DNA from: Halichondria panicea | Taxonomy: Eukaryota; Porifera; Demospongiae; Suberitida; Halichondriidae | Assembly (NCBI RefSeq): GCF_963675165.1 | Contig: NC_087377.1 | Location: 4,402,042 to 4,466,041 of the forward strand | DNA: 64,000 nucleotides | Direction: 5' to 3' | Shown here: piece after piece, positions 46,618-57,628 of the stretch | Layout: every line of letters starts with the position of its first letter | Numbering within the stretch: the stretch's first letter is position 1 | Made by a program: the position numbers and the translations under genes | Notes under the pieces: model-generated | What the model was told of the DNA's origin: nothing | Seen by the model: only the letters and a program-made list of their open reading frames with translations | The model's database searches: none

Positions 46618-47310
46618 TTATATACTTGTTCGTTTCAATTTAAAAGTTTTATAAACAGAAGTTTCGTGTGAAGATCGTCTGTGCAGTATTTTAGCATATC
46701 CAGTGGGGTCTCGATAGTCACTGTAACCTTCATGGTTGTGCTTTGGCGGGTCACTGTTGAAATGATCAGTAACTTGTATTTCATTTCTCAGTCCATAAGC
46801 GAAATTGGTTTCCGTGGCTACTTGTTCAGCTTGTAACTGATCTTCAGCACTTATCCTGTATGCAGCATTTTCTTCCATAGCAACATCCTCAGCAACGGTC
46901 TCAGCAAGTTTTTTTTGTTCTTTGGCCGAGTGGACGTGATCATACTCTACAAAATAGAGCACACCCTAACTTAGAGTGAACTATCAATTGCATGCTTACT
47001 GTGTTCATCCTCAGTGATGGGGACTAGCTCCATGTTCAGTTCCACGTAGCCCACTATGGTGCTCAGAACTTTCTCCAACTCGGCTGCTAGCTCATCGAAG
47101 GATGGCCTCTCGTCAGAATCCTCGTACCAACAGCTGGTCATCAGCGAGAACCTGTAACGAAGAATTCAACATGATTATATAGACAGAAAATGTTTACAGT
47201 ATAGTTAAACACAACATTACAATCGAAAAGTTGCCACGACATGTTTAAATATTAATGTCGAAAATTTCCTACATCTCTGTGGAGCAGGAAATATTTTGGG
47301 GAGGTTCTAG
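46618..47310 (-). pseudogene. 5'-truncated copy of the receptor kinase 3' end
   Basis: Three exons match the end of the gene at 13329-23037. 47310-47273 is part of the C-lobe exon (LEPPQNISCSTEM). 47151-47000 reads [20 protein letters not shown]. 46946-46618 is the tail, starting KYDHVHSAKEQKKLAE, with YGLR, EGYSDY and GYAKI retained. Splice sites and frames are intact, so the copy was made from genomic DNA rather than RNA. It ends abruptly at 47308-47310, where a TAGCTTCGATTCCAGGCC MITE-like end begins. No N-lobe, membrane or ectodomain exons follow. Confidence 0.8.
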
Positions 47311-47400
47311 CTTCGATTCCAGGCCGAGTTTTCGCTTTTATAACAGTTAGGCGAACAACTAGGCCTGGTACTAGTTGTCTGCGCATGCGTCAGTCGTTCG
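47308..47400. mobile_element. MULE-like MITE left end, fused to the truncated kinase copy
   Basis: TAGCTTCGATTCCAGGCCGA and the following GTTTTCGCTTTTATAACAGT match the palindromic element at 4954-5051. The right end is not adjacent. A right-end-like sequence stands at about 50375-50396 (GCTTGGAATCGAGGCTA), but no 9-bp duplication links the two. Confidence 0.55.
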
Positions 47401-47528
47401 TCAGATTCTGACGAATGGATATTCTCGTTCACTCCCCTTCTCTCGGGAGAAAGGGACTGGCAAGCTGCCGTGTTGAGGGTTGTCCCAGTGCGTGAGGAAT
47501 GTCACGCTGCCACAAGAATGTATACGTC

Positions 47529-47762
47529 ACAAATACCGTATAGCGCGAAATTTTCGAGGCACTTATATTTCGTGGATTAGCCTCTAAAAGCTATTTCGTT
47601 GCACAATGTTCGTGGAATGACTGCTTACCGGAAGCCACGCCTTTAAATCTATGCATGCTATAGCAGGTAATTCAATTTTCGTGGACTTAATTTTCGTGTA
47701 GGATTCTAACCCACGAAATCCGCGAAAATTAAGCCCCTCGAAAATTTCGCGCTATACGGTAC
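47529..47762. mobile_element. MITE with TACCGTATAGCGCGAAATTT ends
   Basis: The left end TACCGTATAGCGCGAAATTT TCGAGG is mirrored by CCTCGAAAATTTCGCGCTAT ACGGTA. The arms are about 26 bp and the interior about 180 bp. A terminal TA is compatible with a TA target. The same end string recurs near 23410 and at other places. Confidence 0.75.
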
Positions 47763-47934
47763 TCATGTGCCACCGCCCACACGCTGACTATTACTGCACA
47801 AAATATTACCGGCCTCCAGTATAAGTACATTCACTGGCGGTCTGTTATCGAGGCTGAACTAATATCACCCACGCATTACGCATTTTGTGGTTTGTTCTAA
47901 TTGCATTCCAACAGGACAACTCTCAACACAGCAA

Positions 47935-48430
47935 CTTGCCAGTCCTTGTGGTTTATTAGACTCCTCCCACACTGTGGGAGCGGCCTTCGATGTGGACGAG
48001 CCTGTGCTTTTTTTCCTCTGCTGTGCTGTACTGTACCCCACTCCCCCCCAGCACTTAATGATATTTATAACACTATTGTGTGGTCGGAGCGCTCCCATAA
48101 TGGTATTCATAGTTGGTTTGTGGTTAATTAGGCTCCTCCCACACTGCTTTGAAGTGGACGAGCCTTTTCCTCTGCTGTACTGTACTGTACCCCCTCCCCA
48201 GCACTTAATGATATTCATAGCGCTGTTATGTGGTCGGAGCGCTCCCATAATGGTATTCATAGTTGTCATGTGGTTAATTAGGCTCCTCCCACACTGCTTT
48301 GTTGTGGACAAGCTTTTTCCTCTGCTGTACTGTACCCCCCCAGCACTTAATGATATTCATAGCACTATTATGTGTTCGTAGCGCTCCTATAATGATATTC
48401 ATAGTCCCTGTGGTGTATTAGGCTCCTCCC
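47935..48430. repeat. Tandem repeat, about 3.3 units of 150-165 bp, upstream of the piggyBac ORF
   Basis: Each unit holds GTGGTTAATTAGGCTCCTCC, CCTCTGCTGTACTGTACCCC, CAGCACTTAATGATATTCAT and GGAGCGCTCCCATAATGGTA. Open frames within it are repeat artefacts. It ends at the GT microsatellite (48440-48472) that precedes the transposase frame. Confidence 0.85.
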
Positions 48431-48439
48431 GTTTCGTGC

Positions 48440-48474
<35 letters not shown>

Positions 48475-50047
48475 TGACGACGAGGACACAGAAGACAGAG
48501 GAGGAGGAGGAGGAGGAGACAAGCTGGTGGATGGTATGGCTCCAACTCCGGAACAAAGGAAGCTGGCAAGGCAGGATGGATTACGAAAAGCTAAGTCCAC
48601 TGGGAAATATCCCGAGTTCAAGGGTGTAGTTGGTGCTGCAGATAAAGTTAACCCCTCTAACACTATAGACTTTGTGAAACTATTGTGGCCAGATAGCTTG
48701 TGTGAGCACATAGCCGAGCAAACAAACCTGTATGCCACACAGTGTGGTGCTAAAAGTTGGAAGGGTACACATAGAGACGAGATTTGGGTATTTATTGGCA
48801 TAATACTGGAGATGGGTATTCATAGGCTCCCCGAGTATACTGACTACTGGTACACAAATCGGCTCTTAGGAGTACAGGCTGTTAAAGACACCATGCCTTT
48901 CAATAGATTTAAATCCTTGCGGCGCTATCTCCATTGTGACGACAATACGTGCATAGTTGATAGCAGAAAGATAACAAGCAAGATACATACAGTTTTGGAA
49001 ACGCTCAGTACAAACTACTTGGCCAAATATCATCCTAGCCAAGAGCTTTCCGTAGATGAAATGATGATTAAGTACAAGGGTAGAAAAGGGGGTAAAATTC
49101 ATATGCCCAGAAAGCCTGTAAAGCTAGGTTTCAAGGTGTGGTGCTGCTCTTGTTCTTGTTGTGGGTATCTATGTACGTTTGATGTGTATAGTGGTAGGCT
49201 CACCGGTTCTTCCGGGAAAAAGGTGTCAGAGAACGGACTTCTGGTGAGGATAGTGAAGCAATTAGTTGAGCCTTTTCATACAATGAATCATGTGGTCTAC
49301 ATGGACAACTTTTATACATCTGGTCCGTTGATTGTATACTTACGTAAGCATGACGTATTCGTAGTGGGTACAATGAAAAAGTCAGCCGCTGGTTTTCCCT
49401 CAGGTGTGGTACCTCATAAAGGTGAGTATGTATCTAAGACTGTGGATGATATCTGTTACTTTGTGTTCAATGACCGTAAGGTGGTGTGTTTTGCTACTAA
49501 TGTATTTCCTGAGACAATGCCAGACGCTGTGTTCAGATTGCAGGCAGATGGTACTCTATGCGCACAGAGTGTTCCCCCTTGTCTCCCTACCTATAACTTG
49601 TATATGGGAGGGGTTGACAATACAGGGCGTATGAGGAAGACGTATGGATATGATAGAAAGTGTCGCCGGTATTGGTTCAGGATCTTGTTTCATTTTGTGG
49701 ATATTACTGTTAATAATGCGTATATTCTGTACAAGCACAATTGTGTGAGGGTAGGTGAAAAGCCTAAGTGTTTGAAAGGGTTTCGTTTGGAAGTGATTGG
49801 TAGTCTGTTGAGTATGTCACGTACATGTGCTAGAGGTGTGTCTGGTCTCAACCTTGGTAATCCTCCCTCGCAGGACATCCGTGTGAGTGTCAGCAGAGTG
49901 GGACTGAGCAGAGGTAGATGTCAAATATGTGTGCAAGACAGGATACCCAGCAAGGAGCAAAAGCACACAGCAATGGCTTGCCCCAACTGTACCATCAGGA
50001 TCTGCCATGAACATGCTATTATATTGGACATCAATGTAGTAAACTAG
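48440..50047 (+). CDS. piggyBac-like transposase (intact ORF)
   Basis: The open frame runs to TAG at 50047. Its first 12 codons are the translated GT microsatellite; the in-frame ATG at 48536 (MAPTPEQRKLARQDG) is a better start for this exon, or an upstream exon supplies the acidic N-terminus. The DDE_Tnp_1_7 hallmarks are present: WVFIGIILEMGIHRLPEYTD, ELSVDEMMIKYKGRKG (Asp 206), HVVYMDNFYTSGPL (Asp 289), NLYMGGVDNTGRM (Asp 393) and YWFRILFHFVDITVNNAY. The C-terminus has the cysteine-rich finger CQICVQDR...MACPNCTIRICHEHA. The family cuts and pastes at TTAA. No frame break was seen, so the copy is young or domesticated. TTAA-flanked terminal repeats were not identified. Confidence 0.9.
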
Positions 50048-50395
50048 ACTAGGTGTGAACGTGCTAATAAATATTAATTGTGTACATGTCATTTTCAAGT
50101 GTTTTTTCTCTCATCCAGCTGCTTGTCTTTCAAGACTAGACCTGGTTTTCCAACACAGGATAACGCGTACGCGAGAGCAGAAGAGAAGGTAGCAGCCATT
50201 ACACAACTTGGACTAGATTTCTTTTTTCAATGACATCATTATAAATGAAAGGATATCAATGTTTTACAAACTAATGCGGAATAAGAATACTGATAAATAT
50301 ACTGCAATTTACGATTACCCAGATTCTGGGTAATTCTGGCGCATGCGTAAACAGTGTATACCAGGCCGCCTTTCTCAGCGGCTTGGAATCGAGGC

Positions 50396-50590
50396 TAAGG
50401 TGTTATCAACGAAGGGGTACAAGGGTAGCTAAGAAACGGGGGCCTGAGGGTCCTGGTAACAGTAACAATGCTCCCATTGGTCAGGGAGAGTATAGGTATC
50501 TAAGGGAACGAGAGGTAACCAGTTGCCAGGCTTCACTCTCAAGCTGTTTACATAACTGTAAAGTGCATGGCCTCTCGGTTCTCGGAAATA
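50396..50590 (+). repeat. Split direct repeat A1
   Basis: Begins AAGGTGTTATCAACGAAGGG and ends CTCTCGGTTCTCGGAAAT. It is essentially identical to 55327-55520, and similarity stops sharply on both sides. Confidence 0.9.
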
Positions 50591-51174
50591 CTTCTCAAAG
50601 ACTCTACTCCTCAGACTATGGATGGCAAGACCAGGGCTGTCTCGAATTGGAGGCACAAACGCTGTGGCAACAGTACTGTTGGAGGCTTGAGCAGCTCCAC
50701 TACGGCAGCCCCTCCTCCAGTTTGCACGGGAGAAAGGCAGGCAGGTCTGGCCTGGGAACCCACTCTGACAAGGACTGGTGTAACTGCAGGCGGGTCCGAC
50801 CTAGAGCTGGTCTATACAGTATAGTGACAGCAAGCAAGCATAAGCATGGTTGCAGAAAACGTACGGTTAGTTTGTAGCCAATGTAGCCAAGCATTCGTAT
50901 ATGGCTTTGTGGTAAGAGACAATAGCTAGCTAGGTTTCATGCAAACAGTTCGGCATTTGTGGCAAGAAATTGCATGGTTAGTTCCAAAGTTAGTGCATTA
51001 TTATACTACAGGTGTGTATACTACAGGTGTGTGTGCAGAGGCAATAATTATACATGTGCATTATTATTATTAAGTGTTCAGTTCAACGTTGTATATAATT
51101 CAACGTGGTAAATTAATATTCGGCTGTGTTGGTTGATGAAGAAAGTTCAAACCACAGTTTAAGTGTAATGGCCC

Positions 51175-51470
51175 CTAGCGGGAACTCCTCAGTGTGGGGA
51201 AGGTGTGGGCCGGTCAGTGGCCAGTAAAGGAAACTCCAAGTGTACGGAAACCCCTCAGTGTGGGGAAGATGTGGGCCGGTTAGTGGCCAGTAAAGGAAAC
51301 TCCCAAGTGTATGGAAACCCCTCAGTGTGGGGAAGGTGTGGGCCGGTCAGTGGCCAGTAAAGGAAACTCCAAGTGTTGTAGACAGAGTCCCCTCAGGGTG
51401 GGAAGGCGGGGGACGTTCAGTGGCCAGTGGAGGAAATGCTATAAGTGTACGGAAGGTGGGGGGTCAGTCA
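51175..51470. repeat. Minisatellite, four units of about 75-85 bp
   Basis: Units contain CCTCAGTGTGGGGAAGGTGT, GGGCCGGTCAGTGGCCAGTA and AAGGAAACTCCAAGTGTA. The fourth is diverged. It lies in the 5' interior of the retrotransposon. Two overlapping open frames here mirror the repeat and are not called. Confidence 0.85.
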
Positions 51471-53219
51471 GAACATGTTACATTGAACCCAAGTCCCGCC
51501 GCGCCCCTAACCAATTTACTCTGGCCGCCCAGTCCCCAAAAAATAGCGATGGACCGAAAATGTAGAGGAGATCGAAAAAAAAAATAATGATAGGTACCAT
51601 TGCCATGGTGAATAACCTATTGGACAACAGGCCAGTGATGGAACGTGGAAGAATAATAGTTAACCCGAACTTCACCGGTCTAGGCCTATATACTCATTGT
51701 AGTGGCAGTAGGTTTATGGTTTCCGCGTCGGAAACCCGTTGTTATGGAAGGTCCCTATAATTATTATAATTAGAGTGTCATTGTGGCACAGTCATGCAGG
51801 TCAGTCAGTATGATCACTGATGTGTTTCGTTGTGAGGGGGGGTACCCTCCGCTAGGATCAGGCAGTGTTGTGGCTGGAAAGGACACCCTAAATCACGGTG
51901 CCAGGTTATGGCGGCAGTTGGGGGGTCAGGTGTGACAGGCATGGGAATGATAGTTCCACTGGCCCTGCCAGTTGGAGCCAATCCCATAGAAAGTGGTCAA
52001 GCGGATCGTGAACTTATCGTTGGTGGGAGATGGGAGATCTCAGGCCCGAGGTATGAATGAAGGGGAGGAGAAAAGTTCTGAATGTGCTTGTGTTGCCCAA
52101 AAACCAAACAGTATAGACGTATCAGGCAATGCATGGGTCTTGTGTTTCGCCGGATGTTAGGGCGTTTCCACATCCGGTGCACATCCGGTGCCGTATAAGC
52201 CACCTGATCTGGCCGATGACACTGAGAATATCCCGGACAATCCACCAAAGGCCGACTGGAAATGGCGAGGGGGTGATACAAAGCCGGGGGTGGTGGCTTA
52301 TCGTAGTGAAGGCCAGGGCCCACGAGTTTGGTATGGATAAGCCAGTGTGACAAATGCCATTTTGCTCACATATAGTTTGGCTCAGAATGTGCAAAGGGCG
52401 GATGAGATGGGTCAGGTCATGTCTGGTGGGTACCAAAAGGGCTCACCCAAACTGAGACAGATACTCGTGTTTGTAGATAACCTGGATAATAGTGTAATGA
52501 GTGTCAAGTGTAAAAAAAAAAAAAAAAAAAAATGTATACATGTACATGTACATGTATGCGGTGTGTGGTTATAGAATATCAACGACTGGGGTTGTCCGAC
52601 CATTATATAAATGGCTATAACCGGGAGTTGTGACTCAGGTGAGACACATTTCCCACCCTTAATTATACTTAAATTATATTAGGCCTTGTCCGCCCTCGGG
52701 TGAGACCAGTAGGGAGTGGGGAACATTAAGTTGTATCTTCACTCACTACCCTAATAAGATGGCAGTTTTAACTATAGAAATGTACCTTTGTACGGGGATC
52801 TTAGCTGTTGGGAGAAGGTTGGGTTGAGTGGTTACAAGCAATAGTGACTCCATTGGTGTGGAATCATTGAAAATCAATGTTGGAGGATCACCCTGAGAAC
52901 TTACCATGAGGGGGATCTAATAGTTTTGTATGTTTCAGATCAGGTGTGTGTCCCTTCGGCTAGACGATGCAGCATCCAGTTAGTATTTGGAAAAGGAAGT
53001 GCAGAGGATTGCCATTTTAAAGTGAGCAGATTAGGGGTTTTTCCCAAGTTAGGGAGGTTGATTGTTGATATCTCTCGGATGGCAAGAGTGTTAATGACGG
53101 AATCGACCCGGAGTTGTGTTTGTTAACGTATATGGCCAAGTGGATGACGTTGTGAAAAGATTGTTGGATTAGGCCAACCTAGCTACAGGTTTGGTCCGGT
53201 GGTACACCCAGTGGATCAA

Positions 53220-54180
53220 AGGTTGTGGGCCATGGAATGACATGAAAGAGTCTTTATGGACGCAGTATTGTTATTATTTTGGGGCTGAGATCGGCACCCA
53301 ACACTGTGACCGAGTGTGGATGGTAAAGCGTCTGGGGGTTGCCACTGTCACTGGTAAAATAGTGTGTTAAATAGTGCTGGTGGCACCGCTTATTGAATAT
53401 GTGTGGCACTATAATTATTGGGACGAATTTATTGTGTGTGGAGCAGATAACTGTGCAATCAGTGGCTTACAGCTGAAAGACATTTGCAGACCTAGCAAAA
53501 GAGAAGCAGAAAGTCCCATTTACATTTCTGGGGTTCAAAATTAACTCTGTAGAGGAGCAAGTTCGACTGCCGATGGCAAAAGTAGGGTGTTGTTGGAAGA
53601 GTGAATGCAATGTAAAAACCAAAAAAAAAAAACCAAAAAAAACCAAAAAACCAAAAAAACCGGAGTTGCTGTCAATCGTTGGGGAAGCTGCAGCACACAG
53701 CAACAGTAGAGTTTGGTCGGGATTGCTTGACCAAAGTGCCGGTGTCAACAAGTATAAACTAATTGAATGCTGGAGCTCATTCAGAGTTTTGTGTGGTTGG
53801 AACGGTATAAAAATGTTGGCTCTCTAAGCAAGTTGGTCCTCACAACAGTTCTAGCTGACGTCCGAGGCCTCAGGCTGCAGGGGTTGTGTGGCATTCTACG
53901 AGGACGAATGGTGTCAACTGGCATAGAGTATACTAAAGTAGAGGATAAAACATAACATGGCGATCAAGGAGTTCGTGTCAATTGTGGTGGCGGCGGTATT
54001 GGAGGGAAGGCACTGGGAAGAGCGATGGTAAATTGTCGATGAAATAACCAAGTGGTGGTAGCAGTCATCAAGAGTTGTGCGTGTAAAGACGCTTTTCTCA
54101 TGCACCTATAATTATGGGCTTTAGTGGACAATTTGTCACGAGATCGCTTATCTGATTTTCGCCAGGCACATCAAGAGGCT
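53220..54180 (+). pseudogene. Reverse transcriptase/RNase H relic of the split-repeat retrotransposon
   Basis: KVPFTFLGFKINSVEEQVRL then PMAK (53505-53580) matches the post-catalytic RT segment of DIRS/Ty3-type elements. ELLSIVGEAAAHSNSRVW follows at about 53660. MAIKEFVSIVVAAVLEGRHW (53957-54016) resembles the RNase H segment of DIRS-type polyproteins. An A-rich AACCAAAAAA tract at 53615-53660 has expanded between them, and stops and frame changes are frequent. No functional protein is possible. Confidence 0.55.
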
Positions 54181-54953
54181 CAGTGTCTTCCTGTCGAGTA
54201 CTACCGAGATGTTTGTCCGTAATGGTTAGCCAAGTTCTCCAGAAGAACCTACAGGGTTGGACAGAATAAGTAGAGACTTATGTACATTGTATGGTATTGT
54301 GAATGGGTGTCAAAGTAAATAATGTATAGTTATGTGTACATGTATCTTACGGCTTATCCTACGGTGTGCACAATAAAAACATATCTGTCAGCAGACTGAC
54401 ATGATTTTGAGGACCCACTATAGACTGGCCAAGAGGCCGAAACTGCAACTGGTCTAAAAGAGAATACGCAGACTGGGAGTGTGTAGTAGCTCAAAGCGGG
54501 TCAGTTTAACAGTAAAATTTGTAAAAATAATGGTGAAAGCAGCTCGGGCAAATAGGGGAAACTGAATGAGCCAATTATGTTGTGCATGGGGATGCAGTGC
54601 ATGTACTGTGTTTTTGGAATCAGAGATTTGAAGATAGGGCAATCAAGAAATGGTAGATAATACGTTCCAGGCTTACTGTAATATAGAACCCGGCACTAAG
54701 AGGGCAGCGATGTCATCAAGGTTGATAGAAGGAGGGACTCTCATGCACTCTTCATGAATGGAGAGACACCATCTCACACTGGCAGTGGCATAAGGTTTTA
54801 TTATGAAGTATTCAGCATCACTGCATATTGTCATTGTTAACCATCACATCATGTAATTATGATGACTGAGTAGTAAGGTGTATAATTATATTAGTGATAA
54901 AAAAGGAATATGGGGGGTTATATACTTGGAGGGAAAGGCAAGCCTTTTTAGTG

Positions 54954-55220
54954 GAGGGTTTAGGCTGTCAGGCATCCTAAAATTAGGCCATCCAAGTATA
55001 TTTTCGCAATGGATGGAGGGGAAAAATAGGGCCAGTATATTCTAGGCCATTAGATATATTTTCAGGCAATGTAAGTGATGCTATGACAGCAGGATTTATA
55101 GGTGGCAGGATCTGCAGATGATATATGCCTACCGGCACTCCCCCCACAATAGGAGCCACGTGGAGCTATCCACATGGTTTTGTGTGTCTTAGAAAGTATA
55201 TCAGATCAGCGAAACTAGTT
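54954..55220 (+). repeat. Split direct repeat B1
   Basis: Starts near GAGGGTTTAGGCTGTCAGGC and ends GATCAGCGAAACTAGTTAA. The partner is 56033-56306, with a few substitutions. Confidence 0.9.
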
Positions 55221-55326
55221 AAATGCTGTTTAACGCCAGTTAAACATAGTTAACTAGGGAACGGCTTCGGGGGTGTGGTCCAGAAAAGATAAAAGGGGAG
55301 GGGCTGCTCGGGTGCAGTATCACCGT

Positions 55327-55520
55327 AAAGGTGTTATCAACGAAGGGGTACAAGGGTAGCTAAGAAACGGGGGCCTGAGGGTCCTGGTAACAGTAACAAT
55401 GCTCCCATTGGTCAGGGAGAGTATAGGTATCTAAGGGAACGAGAGGTAACCAGTTGCCAGGCTTCACTCTCAAGCTGTTTACATAACTGTAAAGTGCATG
55501 GCCTCTCGGTTCTCGGAAAT
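55327..55520 (+). repeat. Split direct repeat A2
   Basis: Matches A1 (50396-50590) base for base over about 190 bp, then diverges into CCCACCCACCCACC. Near-identity suggests either recent activity or gene conversion. Confidence 0.9.
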
Positions 55521-55586
55521 CCCACCCACCCACCACCTTTTTTGTCCCATGAGTAGGAGTAATGTTGTCTACTATACTTACCTCAT

Positions 55587-55973
55587 CAGGGGCGGATCCA
55601 GGAAAAACAAAAGGGGGGGGCTAGCTAGAAAGGGAATTTTTTGCAAGATTTGATCTTTGAACTTTTATATTAACGAGTAGAATACGTTGACCTCTGCACT
55701 TACTTTTAATACTATGGTGATACTGTACTGATCAGATGTACGTACGTACGTACAGCTAGCTAGCTAGCTAGGTACGTCCAGCTAGCTACCCTAGATCCTT
55801 TATACTCCTAGTACAGTAGTAGCTGTTGTCTAGCATCTCTCAAGTGATTTCAAGTGAGTCTACAGATGCATAATTGGTGGCAAAATTGTTGTAGAGTCAG
55901 ACTACAACACATGGTAGTTTTTTCAAAAGGGGGGGGCTTCAGCCCCTCAAAATCACCCCTGGATCCGCCCCTG
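55587..55973. mobile_element. hAT-like MITE, 387 bp, TSD CTCAT
   Basis: Perfect 16-bp terminal inverted repeats, CAGGGGCGGATCCAGG and CCTGGATCCGCCCCTG. The flanks are CTCAT at 55582-55586 and 55974-55978. The interior includes a CTAGCTAGCTAGCTAG microsatellite. It inserted into the split-repeat retrotransposon and is therefore younger. Confidence 0.92.
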
Positions 55974-56032
55974 CTCATGGGACCAGTGCTGGAGGCATAT
56001 TTAGTTGTATGTATGGGCAAGATCCTGCTTCT

Positions 56033-56306
56033 CAGTTTAGAGGGTTTAGGCTGTCAGGCATCCTAAAATTAGGCCATCCAAGTATATTTTTTCGCAATGG
56101 ATGGAGGGGAAAAATAGGGCCAGTATATTCTAGGCCATTAAATATATTTTCAGGCAATGTAAGTGATGCTATGACAGCAGGATTTATAGGTGGCAGGATC
56201 TGCAGATGATTTATGCCTACCGGCACGCCCCCCACAATAGGAGCCACGTGGAGCTATCCACACGGTTTTGTGTGTCTTAGAAAGTATATCAGATCAGTGA
56301 AACTAG
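56033..56306 (+). repeat. Split direct repeat B2
   Basis: Second copy of B1. It contains a short open frame, but the B1 copy differs and no domain was recognised. Similarity ends at ACTAGTTAA. Confidence 0.9.
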
Positions 56307-56319
56307 TTAATGACCATAA

Positions 56320-56422
56320 ACGTTGTTATCCGGATCCGCCAGATACCGGCAGAAGATTAGCGCATGCGCAAGCAGTCGATACCAGGCCCACTCTTTGAGG
56401 AAGTGCGGCCTGGGATCGAGGC
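56320..56422. mobile_element. MULE-like MITE right end, copy like 50320-50396
   Basis: GCGCATGCGCAAGCAGTCGA, TACCAGGCC and GCGGCCTGGGATCGAGGCTA occur in the same order as at 50339-50396. So both sides of the retrotransposon are bordered by the same repeat in the same orientation. A left end with a 9-bp duplication was not found. Confidence 0.55.
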
Positions 56423-56429
56423 TATTTCA

Positions 56430-57628
56430 GCGTTCAAATTCAGAGGAGGTTGGTCACGATTGTTAATTAATCTTCTAATTTTCTTTGTAACCTCCAATTC
56501 CGTGGTAACTTGAGAGAAAGTAGCTATATCCTAGCTAAGCCAAAAGGCTGCAAACGATCATAGCTTTTATACTAGTAGGAAATGATGCTAACAAATAATC
56601 AATACTCAGTGATACTAGAAAGTGAGTAGCATAGTCATACTCGAAGTAATAAGCCAGAAACTAAGATTAGTAACAAAGTTCCAGTTGTTGCTGCACTTTC
56701 CTTGTTTCTTTGACTCCTGTCTTAATATAGCAGGTGTAGCAACGATAGTTTTAAACTACTACGACTCCTAGACTAACAGGAGACGTAATACAAGACAGAT
56801 AAACGCTCAAGAATGCGAGATAAAAGTGCTGACTCAGCGGGTTGGTAGGTTGGGGTTCTTTCAATGGCTTCTGTGCATTTACTGTAGGAATTGGAGGTTA
56901 CAAAGAAAATTAGAAGATTAATTAACAATCGTGACCAACCTCCTCTGGTTCAAATTGTTGTACAACAACAATCTGGGAGGGAGCGTGCTATCAACTTGTG
57001 AATGTTGCATGATATTGGATTCTGTGGCAGATTGGATAGTATCATGAATGCGATTATCCTTTGAAGTTGTGCTGAGCTGTTCAATTAGGACACTTAAAAA
57101 AAAAAAAGGTTTAAAACAAGCTATACAGCATGTAGGACTGAGTAGTATCCATTGGTAGACCCTCTGGACTATCTTGGTAGCCATAGAATATTTTCGAAGA
57201 GGAAGCAGCAAGCCATTTGTGTACACAGGCACTTCACAAGTGGACACAAGCTCTACAATACTCTACATGCTTGCTAAGCAGCTTAGTTGACCAGAGTGCA
57301 GCTTTTAAAGGCCACACATACTTCCATCGAGGCAGCAGCATTGCTGCAAGGCATAAAATCGATGGTTAGTTTGTGCACAGCCATTGACCCACGCCCATCT
57401 CTACAAGCCATAGCCACTTCATTGGGGGCGGCGATAACATCAAGCTAATTTGGTGGGTTGGGCTCAGATGCAAACTAAAGTGACGGAACTGTTCCAGGTT
57501 GTTCCTGATTGTGAACGGGAAAGGGATACATGTATAATTTCTTACATTCTTTGATTAATTAAATGTTAATTGTTTTGAGGTTTGACCATCTGGTATAGTG
57601 AACTCACAGAGATAGAGAAAGCTAATTT
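56430..57628. other. Intergenic stretch with an inverted repeat
   Basis: GGAGGTTGGTCACGATTGTT to ATTTTCTTTGTAACCTCCAA (56444-56499) is mirrored at 56888-56945 (TTGGAGGTTACAAAGAAAAT to CGTGACCAACCTCC), giving a foldback of about 500 bp. A fragment similar to 44345-44420 follows at 56985. No gene was seen. Confidence 0.6.

Larger units (their letters stand above)
50396..56306 (+). mobile_element. Degenerate retrotransposon with split direct repeats (YR/DIRS-like)
   Basis: Two pairs of direct repeats interlock: A1 (50396-50590) and A2 (55327-55520), and B1 (54954-55220) and B2 (56033-56306). The order is A1, interior, B1, A2, B2. That split-direct-repeat order is characteristic of PAT/Ngaro-type tyrosine-recombinase retrotransposons. 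The interior has RT/RNase H traces (53220-54180). A hAT-like MITE (55587-55973) inserted between A2 and B2 later. Frames are broken throughout. I did not recognise a tyrosine recombinase gene, so the class rests on repeat order and the RT motif wording. Confidence 0.55.

Noticed and set aside
47865-48381. Open frames of about 150 codons on both strands
   Set aside because: They follow the tandem repeat units and have repetitive sequence with no domain.
47308-50396. One MULE-like element spanning the piggyBac ORF, with ends at 47308 and 50396
   Set aside because: The ends resemble each other in inverted orientation, but the flanking 9-mers do not match and the interior is a different transposase type.
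51311-51587. Two overlapping frames of about 85 codons
   Set aside because: They are produced by the minisatellite within the retrotransposon.
53573-53827. Lys-rich frame with a long AACCAAAAAA run
   Set aside because: The Lys run is an expanded A-rich tract inside the RT relic, not a functional protein.
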